Origin: Nitrospirota bacterium | Lineage (GTDB): Bacteria > Nitrospirota_A > Leptospirillia > Leptospirillales > Leptospirillaceae | NCBI GenBank assembly: GCA_021844645.1 | Contig: JAKBTA010000042.1 | Span: forward strand, 1-11,275 | DNA: 11,275 nt | Direction of reading: 5' to 3' | Part shown: positions 1 through 7,465 of the stretch, in pieces | Layout of the letters: each line of letters starts with the position of its first letter | Numbering within the stretch: the stretch's first letter is position 1 | Program-made: the position numbers and the translations under genes | Notes under the pieces: model-generated | Told to the model about the DNA's origin: nothing | Databases searched by the model: none | Seen by the model: only the letters and a program-made list of their open reading frames with translations

Positions 1-50
1 CGTGATGTTTTCTGACCAATCAATAATGGTTTATTTAAGGTGGGGGAGTA

Positions 51-779
51 ATGGAACTTAGAGGTACGACCGACCAGCATGCACTTCTTGAGGGCTTGAA
101 TATGCCGATGCTTGAGATGGCCCTGATGACAGCATTGGTTGCGATTTTGGTGGCTCTTCTGGGAACAGTCATGATCCTCAGACACTACAAGGGAACATCC
201 GAGGAGCAAAAAGTCCGGAAAGTCGCCAGGATTGGGTGGGTTGGGCTGATTGTATACCTTCTTGTCTTCCTGATTTATTATGAGCAGAAAGCAACCCCGA
301 AAACGATTCCTTATCCTTTTGCGAAGGGAGATGCCGCAATAGCGAAGGGAGACTTTAAAACAGCCATATCGGCCTATCAGGAAGTCGTCAGAAAATATCC
401 GACCATGGCTCAGGCTCATTTCAAGCTTGGGATGGTTTATCGGATGGTCAAAGCGATCCCGAAGGCCAAGGAAGAGCTTCAGATCGCGATCAAGGAGGAT
501 CCTGACAGAGCAGAGCCCTATTTTGCCCTCGGATCGATTCTTTGGAGCCAGGGGACATCGATTGATGCTCTTCCCTACTTCCGGAAGGGTCTGAGCCTTG
601 ATCCGTCAAATCCGCAGAAAGAATTTTTTATAAAGATTATCAAGAGAGCCGAGTTGGAGCAAAAAGGGCTTCTGAAGCCGGGATCTTCAGCACGTCCGAG
701 ACTTTCTCCCCCCGCACCGGATGGATCTGCAGGGGGTGCTGCACCATCTTCTTCTGCCAAGGGTAGGGTGAACCCATGA
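51..779 (+). CDS. Membrane-anchored TPR-repeat protein
   Basis: The 242-residue product has two predicted membrane segments near the N terminus (about residues 20-43 and 61-78). About three tetratricopeptide-like repeats follow (roughly 85-119, 120-153 and 154-187, with typical alternating helices such as AHFKLGMVYR), and then a low-complexity Pro/Ser/Gly/Ala tail. TPR repeats normally hold protein partners, so a scaffold or assembly role at the inner membrane is likely. The layout resembles the TPR portion of cytochrome c biogenesis factors, but no family-specific motif confirms this. ATG51 follows a G-rich ribosome site (37-48). ATG102 (residue 18) is an alternative start with a well-spaced GAGGG at 90-94, and it would leave almost no tail before the first membrane segment. 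The stop overlaps the next start as ATGA, so the two genes are probably translationally coupled. The 50 bases before it may hold the tail of an upstream gene, but no frame can be assigned. Confidence 0.75.
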   Translation: MELRGTTDQHALLEGLNMPMLEMALMTALVAILVALLGTVMILRHYKGTSEEQKVRKVARIGWVGLIVYLLVFLIYYEQKATPKTIPYPFAKGDAAIAKGDFKTAISAYQEVVRKYPTMAQAHFKLGMVYRMVKAIPKAKEELQIAIKEDPDRAEPYFALGSILWSQGTSIDALPYFRKGLSLDPSNPQKEFFIKIIKRAELEQKGLLKPGSSARPRLSPPAPDGSAGGAAPSSSAKGRVNP

Positions 780-1213
780 TGATGCCGATGAGGACCCGGG
801 TCACGATCCTGATTGTGGCCATCCCCGGGCTTCTGGATATGACCTGGATCCTGGAACGCTTTTTGTCGTTGCCCGTTTCCCTGAGAAATCCGTCGCTGCT
901 TCTTCTTGAACTGCCATTGCTGATGGTTCTCCTGTCCGTTGTGATGTGGAGTTTTGCTATCAGGACGCTGACATACAAGGGAACTGTCGGCCTGGTTGTG
1001 GTCAGTGGGTTTCTCCTTCTGAGCGGACTTTTGCGTCTTGGGATGATTGTTGCAGCTCCTCTTGAGGACCCTCTCCTGAAGCCTCACTTGTTTGAAATCA
1101 GCGGTCTTGTTTTCGGAGCACTGATTCTTGGGATTGAGGCTGAGTCGGGAAGGCGTTATTTTGTGAGGGCCAGGGAAAAATCCGAGAATAGTGCCTCAGG
1201 GCTCAAGGGGTAG
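776..1213 (+). CDS. Small multi-spanning membrane protein, unknown function
   Basis: The 145-residue product is strongly hydrophobic, with about three to four membrane segments (around residues 8-20, 39-60, 70-93 and 104-121) and a short basic, charged C-terminal tail. I recognise no family motif. The ATG at 776 overlaps the stop of the preceding TPR gene in an ATGA arrangement, and the stop lies 2 bases before the coaE start codon. It therefore sits inside a compact operon and may form a membrane complex with the TPR protein; that partnership is inferred only from position. An open frame on the opposite strand (575-1087) gives a low-complexity polar product and is not a credible alternative. 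A run of ATG codons at 776-784 leaves the exact start uncertain by one or two residues. Confidence 0.7.
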   Translation: MMMPMRTRVTILIVAIPGLLDMTWILERFLSLPVSLRNPSLLLLELPLLMVLLSVVMWSFAIRTLTYKGTVGLVVVSGFLLLSGLLRLGMIVAAPLEDPLLKPHLFEISGLVFGALILGIEAESGRRYFVRAREKSENSASGLKG

Positions 1214-1215
1214 AT

Positions 1216-1812
1216 TTGTCAAGGGTCATTGGACTGACCGGCGGGATCGCAGCAGGAAAATCCCATGTTGCGTCGGCATTCGTCCGGAAGAGTATACCCG
1301 TTGTCAGTGCGGACCTCCTGGCCAGGGAGGTGGTCCAGCCAGGCTCGGAAGGTCTGAGGGCCGTTTCGATGGCTTTTCCTGATTCAATCTCTCCGGACGG
1401 GACGATCAATCGCCAGTTGCTGGGCAGGAAGATCTTTCATGATCCAGAATCCCGGAGAGTCCTTGAAGGAATTCTCCATCCGCTTATCCGTCAATTATTT
1501 ATATCAAGAAAGCAGTTATTGTCGAAGAATTATCCCGTTTTTGTATATGAAGTTCCGCTTTTGTTCGAAAGTGGGGCAGATAAGGAAGTTGACATGTGTG
1601 TCGTGGTGGATGTTCCTGAGGCGCTGCAACTCAGTCGTCTTATGGAACGGGATGGACTTTCAGAAAAAGAAGCCCTGTTGCGTATCAAAAGCCAGTTGTC
1701 GCGTGAAAAACGGCTGGAGTTGGCAGATCGGGTCATTGAGGGTAATCTTTCAAGGGAGTCTCTTGATGCACGTATCGACGATATTCTCCGTGAAGTCCTT
1801 TTGAAAAAATGA
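1216..1812 (+). CDS. coaE: Dephospho-CoA kinase
   Basis: CoaE phosphorylates the 3'-hydroxyl of dephospho-CoA with ATP, the last step of coenzyme A synthesis in the cytoplasm. The 198-residue length is normal for the family. The P-loop GLTGGIAAGKS is at residues 6-16. The substrate-site segment VSADLLAREVVQPG follows (about 30-43; family members usually have DAD where this has SAD). Later come EVPLLFESG and the lid region with RLMERDGLS and SQLSREKRLELADRVIEGN, all characteristic of CoaE. The start is TTG1216, preceded by AAGGGG at 1205-1210 at good spacing; it puts the P-loop at the N terminus as expected. The gene lies 2 bases after the upstream membrane-protein gene, so it is almost certainly in the same transcript. 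Confidence 0.95.
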   Translation: MSRVIGLTGGIAAGKSHVASAFVRKSIPVVSADLLAREVVQPGSEGLRAVSMAFPDSISPDGTINRQLLGRKIFHDPESRRVLEGILHPLIRQLFISRKQLLSKNYPVFVYEVPLLFESGADKEVDMCVVVDVPEALQLSRLMERDGLSEKEALLRIKSQLSREKRLELADRVIEGNLSRESLDARIDDILREVLLKK

Positions 1813-1894
1813 TTTCATGAGGGTATTTTCTCCTTGGGAACGTTAAGATCTGTCCGGGCCTTTTCAAACAAGTGAACAATCATGGAGGGTTTGT

Positions 1895-2776
1895 ATGAAA
1901 GTTGATATTCGAAAAGCTCTTTTTCCTCTTGCCGGACACGGAACCCGATTTTTACCCATGACAAAGGCTTCACCGAAGGAGATGCTTCCCCTTGTGGACA
2001 AGCCTGTTGTCCAGTATGTCGTTGAAGAGGTCGTGGCATCTGGTGTGAGTGAGGTGATCATGATCACCGGCAGGGGGAAAAGGGCGATCGAGGATCACTT
2101 TGATATTTCCTATGAGCTTGAAGACATGTTGCGCAAGAAGGGAAAATTCGAACTTCTTGAAGAGGTCCGGAAAATTTCCTTTTTAGCAGACTTTTCCTAT
2201 ACCCGACAAAAAGAATCCAAGGGGTTGGGGCATGCCGTTTTTTGTGGACGCCAGCTCATTGGGGATGAGCCTTTTGCCGTGGTTCTGGGTGATGAGGTTA
2301 TTGATTCTGAAGAGCCGGCCCTATCACAGCTTGTGCGTGCCTACAAGCGGTATCAGGGGCCTGTACTGGGTGTCCAGCGTGTTCCGAAAACTGATGTGAG
2401 CTCTTATGGAATTGCTGCAGGGCGATTGATTGAGCCTGGACTATTTGAGGTGACATCTCTTGTTGAAAAGCCCAAGCCTGAAGATGCTCCATCTGACTAT
2501 GCCGTTATCGGCCGTTATATCTTGACCCCGGATATTTTTGACATCCTCGAGAATCAGGAGCCCGGTGTGGGGGGCGAGATTCAGTTGACCGACGCTCTTC
2601 GGACACTGTCGAGACATCGTGCGATCTATGCGATAGAGGTTGCGGGGAACCGTTATGACACTGGAGACAAAATGGGATTCTTAAAGGCTTCCGTACAATT
2701 CGGTCTTAAAAATCCAGATTTGGGGCCCCAGTTTCGGGAGTATCTTGACTCCTTGCTCGGTTCACATAACACCTGA
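1895..2776 (+). CDS. galU: UTP-glucose-1-phosphate uridylyltransferase
   Basis: GalU makes UDP-glucose from UTP and glucose-1-phosphate, feeding lipopolysaccharide, exopolysaccharide and glycogen or trehalose pathways. The 293-residue length fits bacterial GalU. The nucleotide-binding signature GHGTRFLPMTKASPKEMLP starts at residue 14, with His where GLGTRFLP is usual. It is followed by VDKPVVQY, the metal-site region VVLGDEV (about 129-135), VEKP (190-193), GVGGEIQLTDA (224-234) and YDTGDKMGFLKA (254-265). The start ATG1895 has a clear GGAGGG at 1884-1889. The 82 bases after coaE show neither a hairpin terminator nor a convincing promoter, so read-through from the upstream genes is plausible. 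RmlA-type thymidylyltransferases are related, but the motif set and length favour GalU. Confidence 0.95.
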   Translation: MKVDIRKALFPLAGHGTRFLPMTKASPKEMLPLVDKPVVQYVVEEVVASGVSEVIMITGRGKRAIEDHFDISYELEDMLRKKGKFELLEEVRKISFLADFSYTRQKESKGLGHAVFCGRQLIGDEPFAVVLGDEVIDSEEPALSQLVRAYKRYQGPVLGVQRVPKTDVSSYGIAAGRLIEPGLFEVTSLVEKPKPEDAPSDYAVIGRYILTPDIFDILENQEPGVGGEIQLTDALRTLSRHRAIYAIEVAGNRYDTGDKMGFLKASVQFGLKNPDLGPQFREYLDSLLGSHNT

Positions 2777-2837
2777 TGAGCCATGATTTCGAAAATCTTT
2801 ACTTTTGTAACCGGGATGTGAAAAGAGGTTTCGAAAG

Positions 2838-3827
2838 GTGAGAGAGCGGGATCTTATTGATCACATACTCTCTCTCCTGCCTCCTCCCCCCTCCGGAATT
2901 CTTAAGGGAATCGGTGATGATACCGCTCTATTGGCGGTGCAGGAAGGAAGAGACCTGCTTGTCACAACGGACAGCCAGCGTGAGGGCATTCATTTCCGCT
3001 GGGACTGGATGACGCCGGAAGAGGTTGGGTACCGGCTTGTGGTTGTTAATGCGAGTGATGTTTATTCCAAGGGAGGACGCCCTTTTTCCGCCTTTGTGAC
3101 GCTGGGTCTTCCGGGGGGGACTTCCAGTTCATTGGTCGAGAGGCTTTATCACGGAATTATTTCCGGCTGTCAGGAGTTCGGCGCCTACCTTTCCGGAGGA
3201 GATATCTCCAGGACAACTGGCGGGGTTGACCTCTCAATGACGCTTTTGGGGATGGTCAAAAAAGATTCCTTTATCTCCAGAGACGGTCTTTCACATGGAG
3301 ACAGAATCTATTCGGTTGGCCATCCTGGTCTGGCAAGAGCAGGGTTCCTTGCTCTTGCCGGGGAAAATGATTCGGACGATTTTAAAGAGGCAATTGCTCG
3401 GTTCAAGCGTCCCAGAACCTTTCCGATGTTTCCTGACTGGGTTGAAAAACATCCTTTTATTAAAGCATCAATGGATTCATCTGACGGCCTTGGTCAAGCC
3501 CTGTCGGCAATGGGGCGGGGCTCGGGTGTTTCCATTGTCCTCGATTCAAATCCTGATCTTGCCTATTTATCAAAGGTTGCCAAAAATCTGTCGATTGCTC
3601 CGAAAGTACTCGCGATGGAAGGTGGGGAAGACTATGACCTGATTCTGGCTATTCCGGAGAATCGCGCAGTAGAGTTTGAAAAAGAGGCAGGGGAGCTCCT
3701 GGATGATCCCTCCAGGGGTAGCCTCATTTATTGGGGACGAGCCGATTCTGCCGGTCAAGCTGGAGCTATTATGGCAGATGGGTGCGATGCCAATGATGAT
3801 TGGGGATTTGATCATGTTGGGGATTGA
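2838..3827 (+). CDS. thiL: Thiamine-monophosphate kinase
   Basis: ThiL phosphorylates thiamine monophosphate to thiamine diphosphate, the active cofactor. The 329 residues carry the expected motifs in order: GIGDD (24-28), TTDSQREGIHF (43-53; the usual form is TTD-x-x-VEGVHF, so this has Arg for Val), NASDVYSKGG (71-80), GGDISR (120-125), MDSSDGL (212-218) and GGEDYDLIL (262-270). These are the metal- and ATP-binding loops of the PurM/ThiL fold. The start is GTG2838 with AGAGG at 2824-2828 and 9 bases of spacing; the motif positions agree with this start. Its last 14 bases overlap the start of the DUF2062 gene. The 61 bases between galU and this gene contain only a weak 5-bp AT-rich dyad (about 2783-2795). 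Confidence 0.95.
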   Translation: MRERDLIDHILSLLPPPPSGILKGIGDDTALLAVQEGRDLLVTTDSQREGIHFRWDWMTPEEVGYRLVVVNASDVYSKGGRPFSAFVTLGLPGGTSSSLVERLYHGIISGCQEFGAYLSGGDISRTTGGVDLSMTLLGMVKKDSFISRDGLSHGDRIYSVGHPGLARAGFLALAGENDSDDFKEAIARFKRPRTFPMFPDWVEKHPFIKASMDSSDGLGQALSAMGRGSGVSIVLDSNPDLAYLSKVAKNLSIAPKVLAMEGGEDYDLILAIPENRAVEFEKEAGELLDDPSRGSLIYWGRADSAGQAGAIMADGCDANDDWGFDHVGD

Positions 3828-4299
3828 GGGGAAAAACTGGAAGGAAAAGCTGCGGGAGCTGGTTCTTGCCCAGCCTGATCCCCATAAAGTCGCTTTGTCG
3901 TTGGCTATTGGCTGTTCTGCGGCCTTTTTGCCTCCTTTCGGTTTTCATACTGTTCTGGTGATTGCTATAGGATCATTATTGAAAACAGGGGTCCCTCTGG
4001 CAGTTTTGGGTACGTGGATCAACAATCCGTGGACGTTCATCCCGGTTTTTCTTCCGGCGTATGTGGCGGAAATAGAAATAGGGGAACACCTTCTTCGGGA
4101 AGAAACGGTGTTCCCCTCTCTCGGGGCGCTGTCAAAGATGCCAACTTCTGCCATCATCGCCCAGGTAAAACTGGTTATATGGCCTTTTATTTGTGGTTCA
4201 GTTATCTTTTCTGCAATTGTTTTTATCTTGACTTACCTGTTGACCAGGGGGTTTCTCCGGTTCAAGGGGCGGATTTCTTCGGACCATCAAGCTCGATAA
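3814..4299 (+). CDS. DUF2062 family membrane protein
   Basis: The 161-residue product matches the DUF2062 pattern: DPHKVALSLAIGCSAAFLPP, then FGFHTVLVIAIGSLLKTG, then VLGTWINNPWTFIPVF, where the Gly-Thr-Trp...Asn-Pro stretch is the family hallmark. About three to four hydrophobic segments are present, the last near the C terminus (LVIWPFICGSVIFSAIVFIL). The function of the family is not established. The frame is open further upstream (an ATG at 3676), but that stretch overlaps thiL and gives unconserved sequence. ATG3814, with GGGGA just before it, gives the normal family length and a 14-bp overlap with thiL, suggesting translational coupling. The 3' end overlaps the convergent lipoprotein gene by 38 bp. 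Confidence 0.85.
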   Translation: MLGIEGKNWKEKLRELVLAQPDPHKVALSLAIGCSAAFLPPFGFHTVLVIAIGSLLKTGVPLAVLGTWINNPWTFIPVFLPAYVAEIEIGEHLLREETVFPSLGALSKMPTSAIIAQVKLVIWPFICGSVIFSAIVFILTYLLTRGFLRFKGRISSDHQAR

Positions 4300-4882
4300 A
4301 TCGGACAGCCCTGTTCCTAGCGTAACATTTCCAGTCTCTGGATTTGCAACGGTGAAAGCCATCTTTGGGTTTGGCCCCAACTGCCCTCAGATAGATCCTG
4401 ACATCTTTTACACCCATCTTTTTGATCATCCATCTTACACCCGCAGCTCTTTTCAACGATAGCTTTTTGTTTAAGAATTCCTTTCCGGATGGATCTGTGT
4501 GTCCAATCAGGAGCACCTTTTTCAAATGTTTGGTTTCGATTGTTTTGACCCAGGTCTTGATCACGGCTTTGGCTGATGGTGCAATCCAGGCGCTGTTCGG
4601 GCGGAAATAGATTTCCTCCTGAATCGGAAGAGGGACAACCGGAACGGGTTTTGGGACTGGTGGAGGCAGTGGCTTTAAGGTCGGCACTTCATAGACCTGT
4701 TGCGATGTCTGGGGTTTTTCCTGTCCTACAAAGGGGTGAGCCCTTCCATTGACTTCAATCCCTGGAATCTTGTTTTTGTCATCGGGACCTGGTGCGATTG
4801 ATGCGATCTCTTGATGGCTGCATGCTGCAAGGAGCATTGCGACACAGAGGGAATAGGTAAATCGATTTGTGAAAAATGTCAT
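4262..4882 (-). CDS. OmpA-family (Pal-like) lipoprotein
   Basis: The 206-residue product begins with a lipoprotein signal peptide ending in the lipobox LLAAC (Cys21), predicting export and lipidation. A variable, proline-rich linker follows (about 72-88). The C terminus is an OmpA-like peptidoglycan-binding domain: IYFRPNSAWI (91-100), IGHTD (126-130), LNKKLSLKRA and ARNRAVRF (188-195). The pair of cysteines just before the NRAV motif (179 and 186) is also common in this family. It probably links the outer membrane to the cell wall. The start ATG4882 was chosen because it puts the signal peptide at the N terminus and has a GGAG 8 bases upstream. The frame is open back to 5014, but that extension is not signal-like. 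The last residues overlap the DUF2062 gene on the other strand. No second gene of a Tol-Pal system is visible. Confidence 0.88.
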   Translation of the reverse strand: MTFFTNRFTYSLCVAMLLAACSHQEIASIAPGPDDKNKIPGIEVNGRAHPFVGQEKPQTSQQVYEVPTLKPLPPPVPKPVPVVPLPIQEEIYFRPNSAWIAPSAKAVIKTWVKTIETKHLKKVLLIGHTDPSGKEFLNKKLSLKRAAGVRWMIKKMGVKDVRIYLRAVGAKPKDGFHRCKSRDWKCYARNRAVRFIELDGPKKSAP

Positions 4883-5216
4883 CAGGAAATCTCCAGGTGA
4901 AAATTGATTGTGGCCAAGGAGATGGTAGTCTGCCGGATTGGGATTTTCAAGTCTGAATATTGGGCTCTTGCCGAGAAAGTGTGGGTAAACAAACACATGA
5001 ACAGAAGATCTCACCGAATGTCCTTGCCCAACCTGAGGAGTTTGTTCTGTTCCTGGAATCTTGTTGACAGAAGAGGGATTATTTGCGAACTAGGGAAGGA
5101 ATCGAATCAGGGGGCAGTTGTATCCAGTCCACCAATAAGTTGATCAATCTTCAATACTACAAACTCTCCTCTATCACAACCTACTTTGGCCAGGAACCTG
5201 GAGTGAGCGTCAAATT
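4883..5216. other. Intergenic region without a recognisable gene
   Basis: This 334-bp stretch lies between the start of the lipoprotein gene and the stop of the methyltransferase gene, both on the minus strand. It presumably holds the lipoprotein promoter, but I could not find a -35/-10 pair good enough to place it. A short inverted repeat CCAGG-AA-CCTGG lies at 5190-5201, just after the methyltransferase stop; it has no adjacent T-run, so it is not a standard terminator. Open frames crossing the region give no family-like protein. Confidence 0.5.
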
Positions 5217-5759
5217 CTAATCGGTCGTTTTTCCTGTCTTTCCCTCTTTGGAGCGGTTCCGAACTTCCACCCCAGTTTCTACGCCTTCCAATCCCAGCAG
5301 CGATTTTTTTCGTTCCACTCCTCCAGCATATCCCGTCAGGGAACCGTCCTCTCCGATGACCCGATGGCAAGGAATGAGGATCATGACGGGATTCCGGGCG
5401 ATGGCTGAGGCAACTGCCCGGGTAAAGTTTTTGTTTTTTCCTGTGAAGAGAGTCAGTTCCCGGTAGGAGACTGTCTTTCCAAAGGGAATTTCCTTCAGTG
5501 CCTCCCAGACGTGGCACTGAAACGCCGTTCCCTTCGGGTTCACCGGAATACTGAAAACCTGACGTTTGTTCGAAAAATATTCATCGATCTGGCACTTTGC
5601 ATCCGACAGAAACGGTGACTCCGGCGCATATTGCCAGTTGGAGCCGGGATTGGACAGAAGCGGTTGTCCGATGAATCCAAATTTCACCACATGACCCTCC
5701 TCAGCCATGAGGATCGCCAGACCAAGCGGAGTATCGATATTCAGGTAAATCTGCATCAT
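5217..5759 (-). CDS. ogt: Methylated-DNA--protein-cysteine methyltransferase
   Basis: This suicide enzyme removes the methyl group from O6-methylguanine (and O4-methylthymine) in DNA by transferring it to its own cysteine. In the 180-residue product the active-site motif IPCHRVIG puts the acceptor Cys at residue 131. Before it are the DNA-binding helix segment FGKTVSYREL (93-102) and TRAVASAIARNP (113-124, with the arginine that flips the base). After it comes GSLTGYAGGVERKKSLLGLEG. The N-terminal domain is shorter and less conserved, as usual. The start ATG at 5759 overlaps the stop of the upstream glycosylase gene as ATGA; the next codon is also ATG (5756) and could be used instead. AAAGGA lies immediately upstream. 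The overlap implies one operon, supplying the methyltransferase activity that the upstream fusion lacks. The last 15 or so residues are a charged tail. Confidence 0.95.
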   Translation of the reverse strand: MMQIYLNIDTPLGLAILMAEEGHVVKFGFIGQPLLSNPGSNWQYAPESPFLSDAKCQIDEYFSNKRQVFSIPVNPKGTAFQCHVWEALKEIPFGKTVSYRELTLFTGKNKNFTRAVASAIARNPVMILIPCHRVIGEDGSLTGYAGGVERKKSLLGLEGVETGVEVRNRSKEGKTGKTTD

Positions 5760-7195
5760 GTCCTTTCCCGGAGCGATTGCCACAGGGCCATTGCGGCGTA
5801 GGATCTCCATGGGCGCCAGGATTCGGCAATTTCCAAAACGCGGTTAGGGGATCTCTCGTTCAACGCTTTCATGATGCCATGATCGGTATGGGGGAATGCG
5901 TCCGGCCAGGCCATCACGCGCATGGCAATGTACTGGGCCGTCCATTCTCCGATGCCAGGCAAAGACCGAAGCTTTTCGATCTCTTTTTGTATATCGGGGA
6001 CGGGTTCGAGCGTAACTGCTCCTGAAGTGCAGGCTTTGGCCAGGCTCAGGATCGTCCGGATCCGAGACCCGGTGATCCCCATCCCGGTCAAGTCTTCCTG
6101 ATTCAAAAGTGCGATTTGTCCGGGTGGAGGGAATGTCCGGGTGATACCCTGATATGGGGTGTCGATAGTGGTTCCGAAAGAAACGGCAAAACGTCCTGCA
6201 AGAGTTCTGGCTGCCTGTACCGTGATCTGTTGCCCGAGAATAGCCCGGACCGCCATCTCAAAACCATCGAAAGCGCCTGGAACACGAAGACCTGGAGCGT
6301 TATCGAGCAATGGAGCCAGAGATTTCTGGATTTCCCCGGGAGAGCTGGAGAGATCGAAGAGGTGACGGACCTTTCCCAGAATCTGGGGGATGACTCGGTA
6401 GAGGGAGCTTGAAATGGTGATGCGGAGGGTATTCCGGGAAAGTTGCGGCTCAACAGAGATCCACCCCGAATAGAGCGCTGTTCCGAGTGGCACGAGAACG
6501 GATCGCCGGTAGACTCCTCCGGAGACGGACTCGACATTTCCGATGGTGCGTGTTCCCAGGAAATCGAGGATTGCCTGCCATGCATAGGGCGGGCGGAAGC
6601 CAAGTTCGAAGACGAGTTCGTCTTCGAGAGCCTTGGTCGCGGAACGTCTGAGCTGCCGCGGGTTCATATGGTAGCGATTTCGGAAAAGTTCGTTCATGCG
6701 ACGGAGGCTATTGAACCCGGAGGCCATGGCCACATCGAGAACGGAAAGGGACGTATCCATCAGCAGCCGTCTGGCCAAGAGAAGCCTTTGCGTCTGGGAG
6801 TATTGGATGGGGGAGACACCAAAGATTTCGGAGAATGCCCGGCGCAGATGTCGGTCGGTGACACCCAACTGTGTCGCCAGCAATTTCAGCGACGAATCTC
6901 TAAGAGCCCCTTCCTCGATATGCCTTGCAGCCACAAGGGAAAGGCGGGTGGTTCTGTCAACCTCGGCATTTCCCGGAGATTGTTCCGGTCGGCAGCGCAT
7001 GCAGGGACGAAAATTGTATTGTTCTGCCGCGGCAGCACTCGTAAAAAATCGGCAGTTTTCCTTTTTCGGTTTTTTTGCACGACAGACGGGCCGGCAGTAA
7101 ATCCCTGTCGTGGAGACACCAACAAAGAAACGTCCGTCAAAGCGGACATCGTGAGTGATTAGTGCCGAATAGCAGGCGTCGTTGTCGATTAGCAT
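5756..7195 (-). CDS. alkA: Ada/AraC/AlkA fusion: alkylation-response regulator and 3-methyladenine DNA glycosylase
   Basis: The 479-residue product combines three modules. Residues 1-75 are the Ada zinc domain that accepts methyl groups from DNA phosphotriesters: Cys34, Cys38, Cys65 and Cys68 (in GIYCRPVC and RPCMRCRP) match the four Ada zinc ligands, with Cys34 the expected acceptor. Residues about 85-190 are an AraC-type double helix-turn-helix (LATQLGVTDRHLRRAFSEIFG and LSVLDVAMASGFNSLRRMNELF). Residues about 195-479 are AlkA: the N-terminal domain, then FEMAVRAILGQQITVQAART, the helix-hairpin-helix LPGIGEWTAQYIAMRV and the catalytic Asp438 in FPHTD. It likely senses methylated DNA, activates its own operon and excises 3-methylated purines. 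The PCHRV methyltransferase domain of E. coli Ada is absent, but the next gene supplies it. The start ATG7195 gives the usual family N terminus; its ribosome site is weak. Similar Ada-AlkA fusions are known in other bacteria. Confidence 0.95.
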   Translation of the reverse strand: MLIDNDACYSALITHDVRFDGRFFVGVSTTGIYCRPVCRAKKPKKENCRFFTSAAAAEQYNFRPCMRCRPEQSPGNAEVDRTTRLSLVAARHIEEGALRDSSLKLLATQLGVTDRHLRRAFSEIFGVSPIQYSQTQRLLLARRLLMDTSLSVLDVAMASGFNSLRRMNELFRNRYHMNPRQLRRSATKALEDELVFELGFRPPYAWQAILDFLGTRTIGNVESVSGGVYRRSVLVPLGTALYSGWISVEPQLSRNTLRITISSSLYRVIPQILGKVRHLFDLSSSPGEIQKSLAPLLDNAPGLRVPGAFDGFEMAVRAILGQQITVQAARTLAGRFAVSFGTTIDTPYQGITRTFPPPGQIALLNQEDLTGMGITGSRIRTILSLAKACTSGAVTLEPVPDIQKEIEKLRSLPGIGEWTAQYIAMRVMAWPDAFPHTDHGIMKALNERSPNRVLEIAESWRPWRSYAAMALWQSLRERT

Positions 7196-7465
7196 GCCTG
7201 GAGTGTAACGTTATTTTTAGGATGTTTCTCGCGATTTCCGGACATTGAATTCTCTTGGTTCCTTCTGATCTTTGAACATACAGCTTGGAGTGTAATTTCC
7301 CTTGCCTGGCATGCTCCAGCTAAGGGGTGCAATCGCTTTCCATTGCACCCCACACGCGAATCTCGACTTGACTCCCTACACTGGCGCTTCGTGCCTCGTA
7401 GTTTGCAGCTTGCTTTTACGTTACCCTCCTCTATTGGAAGGACTATCTCAATGATCAAGAGGGGA
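7196..7465. other. Non-coding region upstream of the alkylation-repair operon
   Basis: These 270 bp separate the start of the Ada/AlkA gene from the stop of the cupin gene, both on the minus strand, and so should contain the repair-operon promoter. I could not place a good -35/-10 pair or an E. coli-style Ada box. The region holds a strong hairpin (7324-7351, listed separately). It also holds a 10-base direct repeat TGGAGTGTAA (7199-7208 and 7286-7295) and an 8-base inverted pair AGCATGCC (7191-7198) / GGCATGCT (7308-7315). Open frames here on both strands give unrecognisable, Arg/Cys-rich products and are probably not genes. Confidence 0.5.
7324..7351. repeat. Perfect 10-bp inverted repeat (hairpin) upstream of the repair operon
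   Basis: GGGGTGCAAT (7324-7333) and ATTGCACCCC (7342-7351) are exact reverse complements separated by 8 bases. In RNA this is a strong stem-loop. No T-run follows on either strand, so it does not look like a standard intrinsic terminator. It could be a bipartite operator, a leader-RNA structure or a processing site. It lies about 130 bases upstream of the Ada/AlkA start and about 115 bases downstream of the cupin stop, both on the minus strand. Confidence 0.8.

Noticed and set aside
1..50. Tail of an upstream gene
   Set aside because: Short open stretches exist in more than one frame, and 50 bases are too few to assign a frame or product.
575..1087. Minus-strand open frame of 170 codons
   Set aside because: The product is rich in Gln, His, Lys and Pro without structure, and it lies antisense to two coupled genes.
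4883..5014. 44-residue N-terminal extension of the OmpA-family lipoprotein
   Set aside because: It would bury the lipoprotein signal peptide; the ATG at 4882 has a GGAG site and gives a standard lipobox at Cys21.
6443..7162. Long open frame (239 codons) on the plus strand
   Set aside because: It lies entirely antisense to the Ada/AlkA fusion, whose motifs are unmistakable; its own product has no family-like pattern.
7196..7465. E. coli-type Ada box (AAT-N6-GCAA) upstream of the Ada/AlkA gene
   Set aside because: I looked on both strands and found only partial matches.
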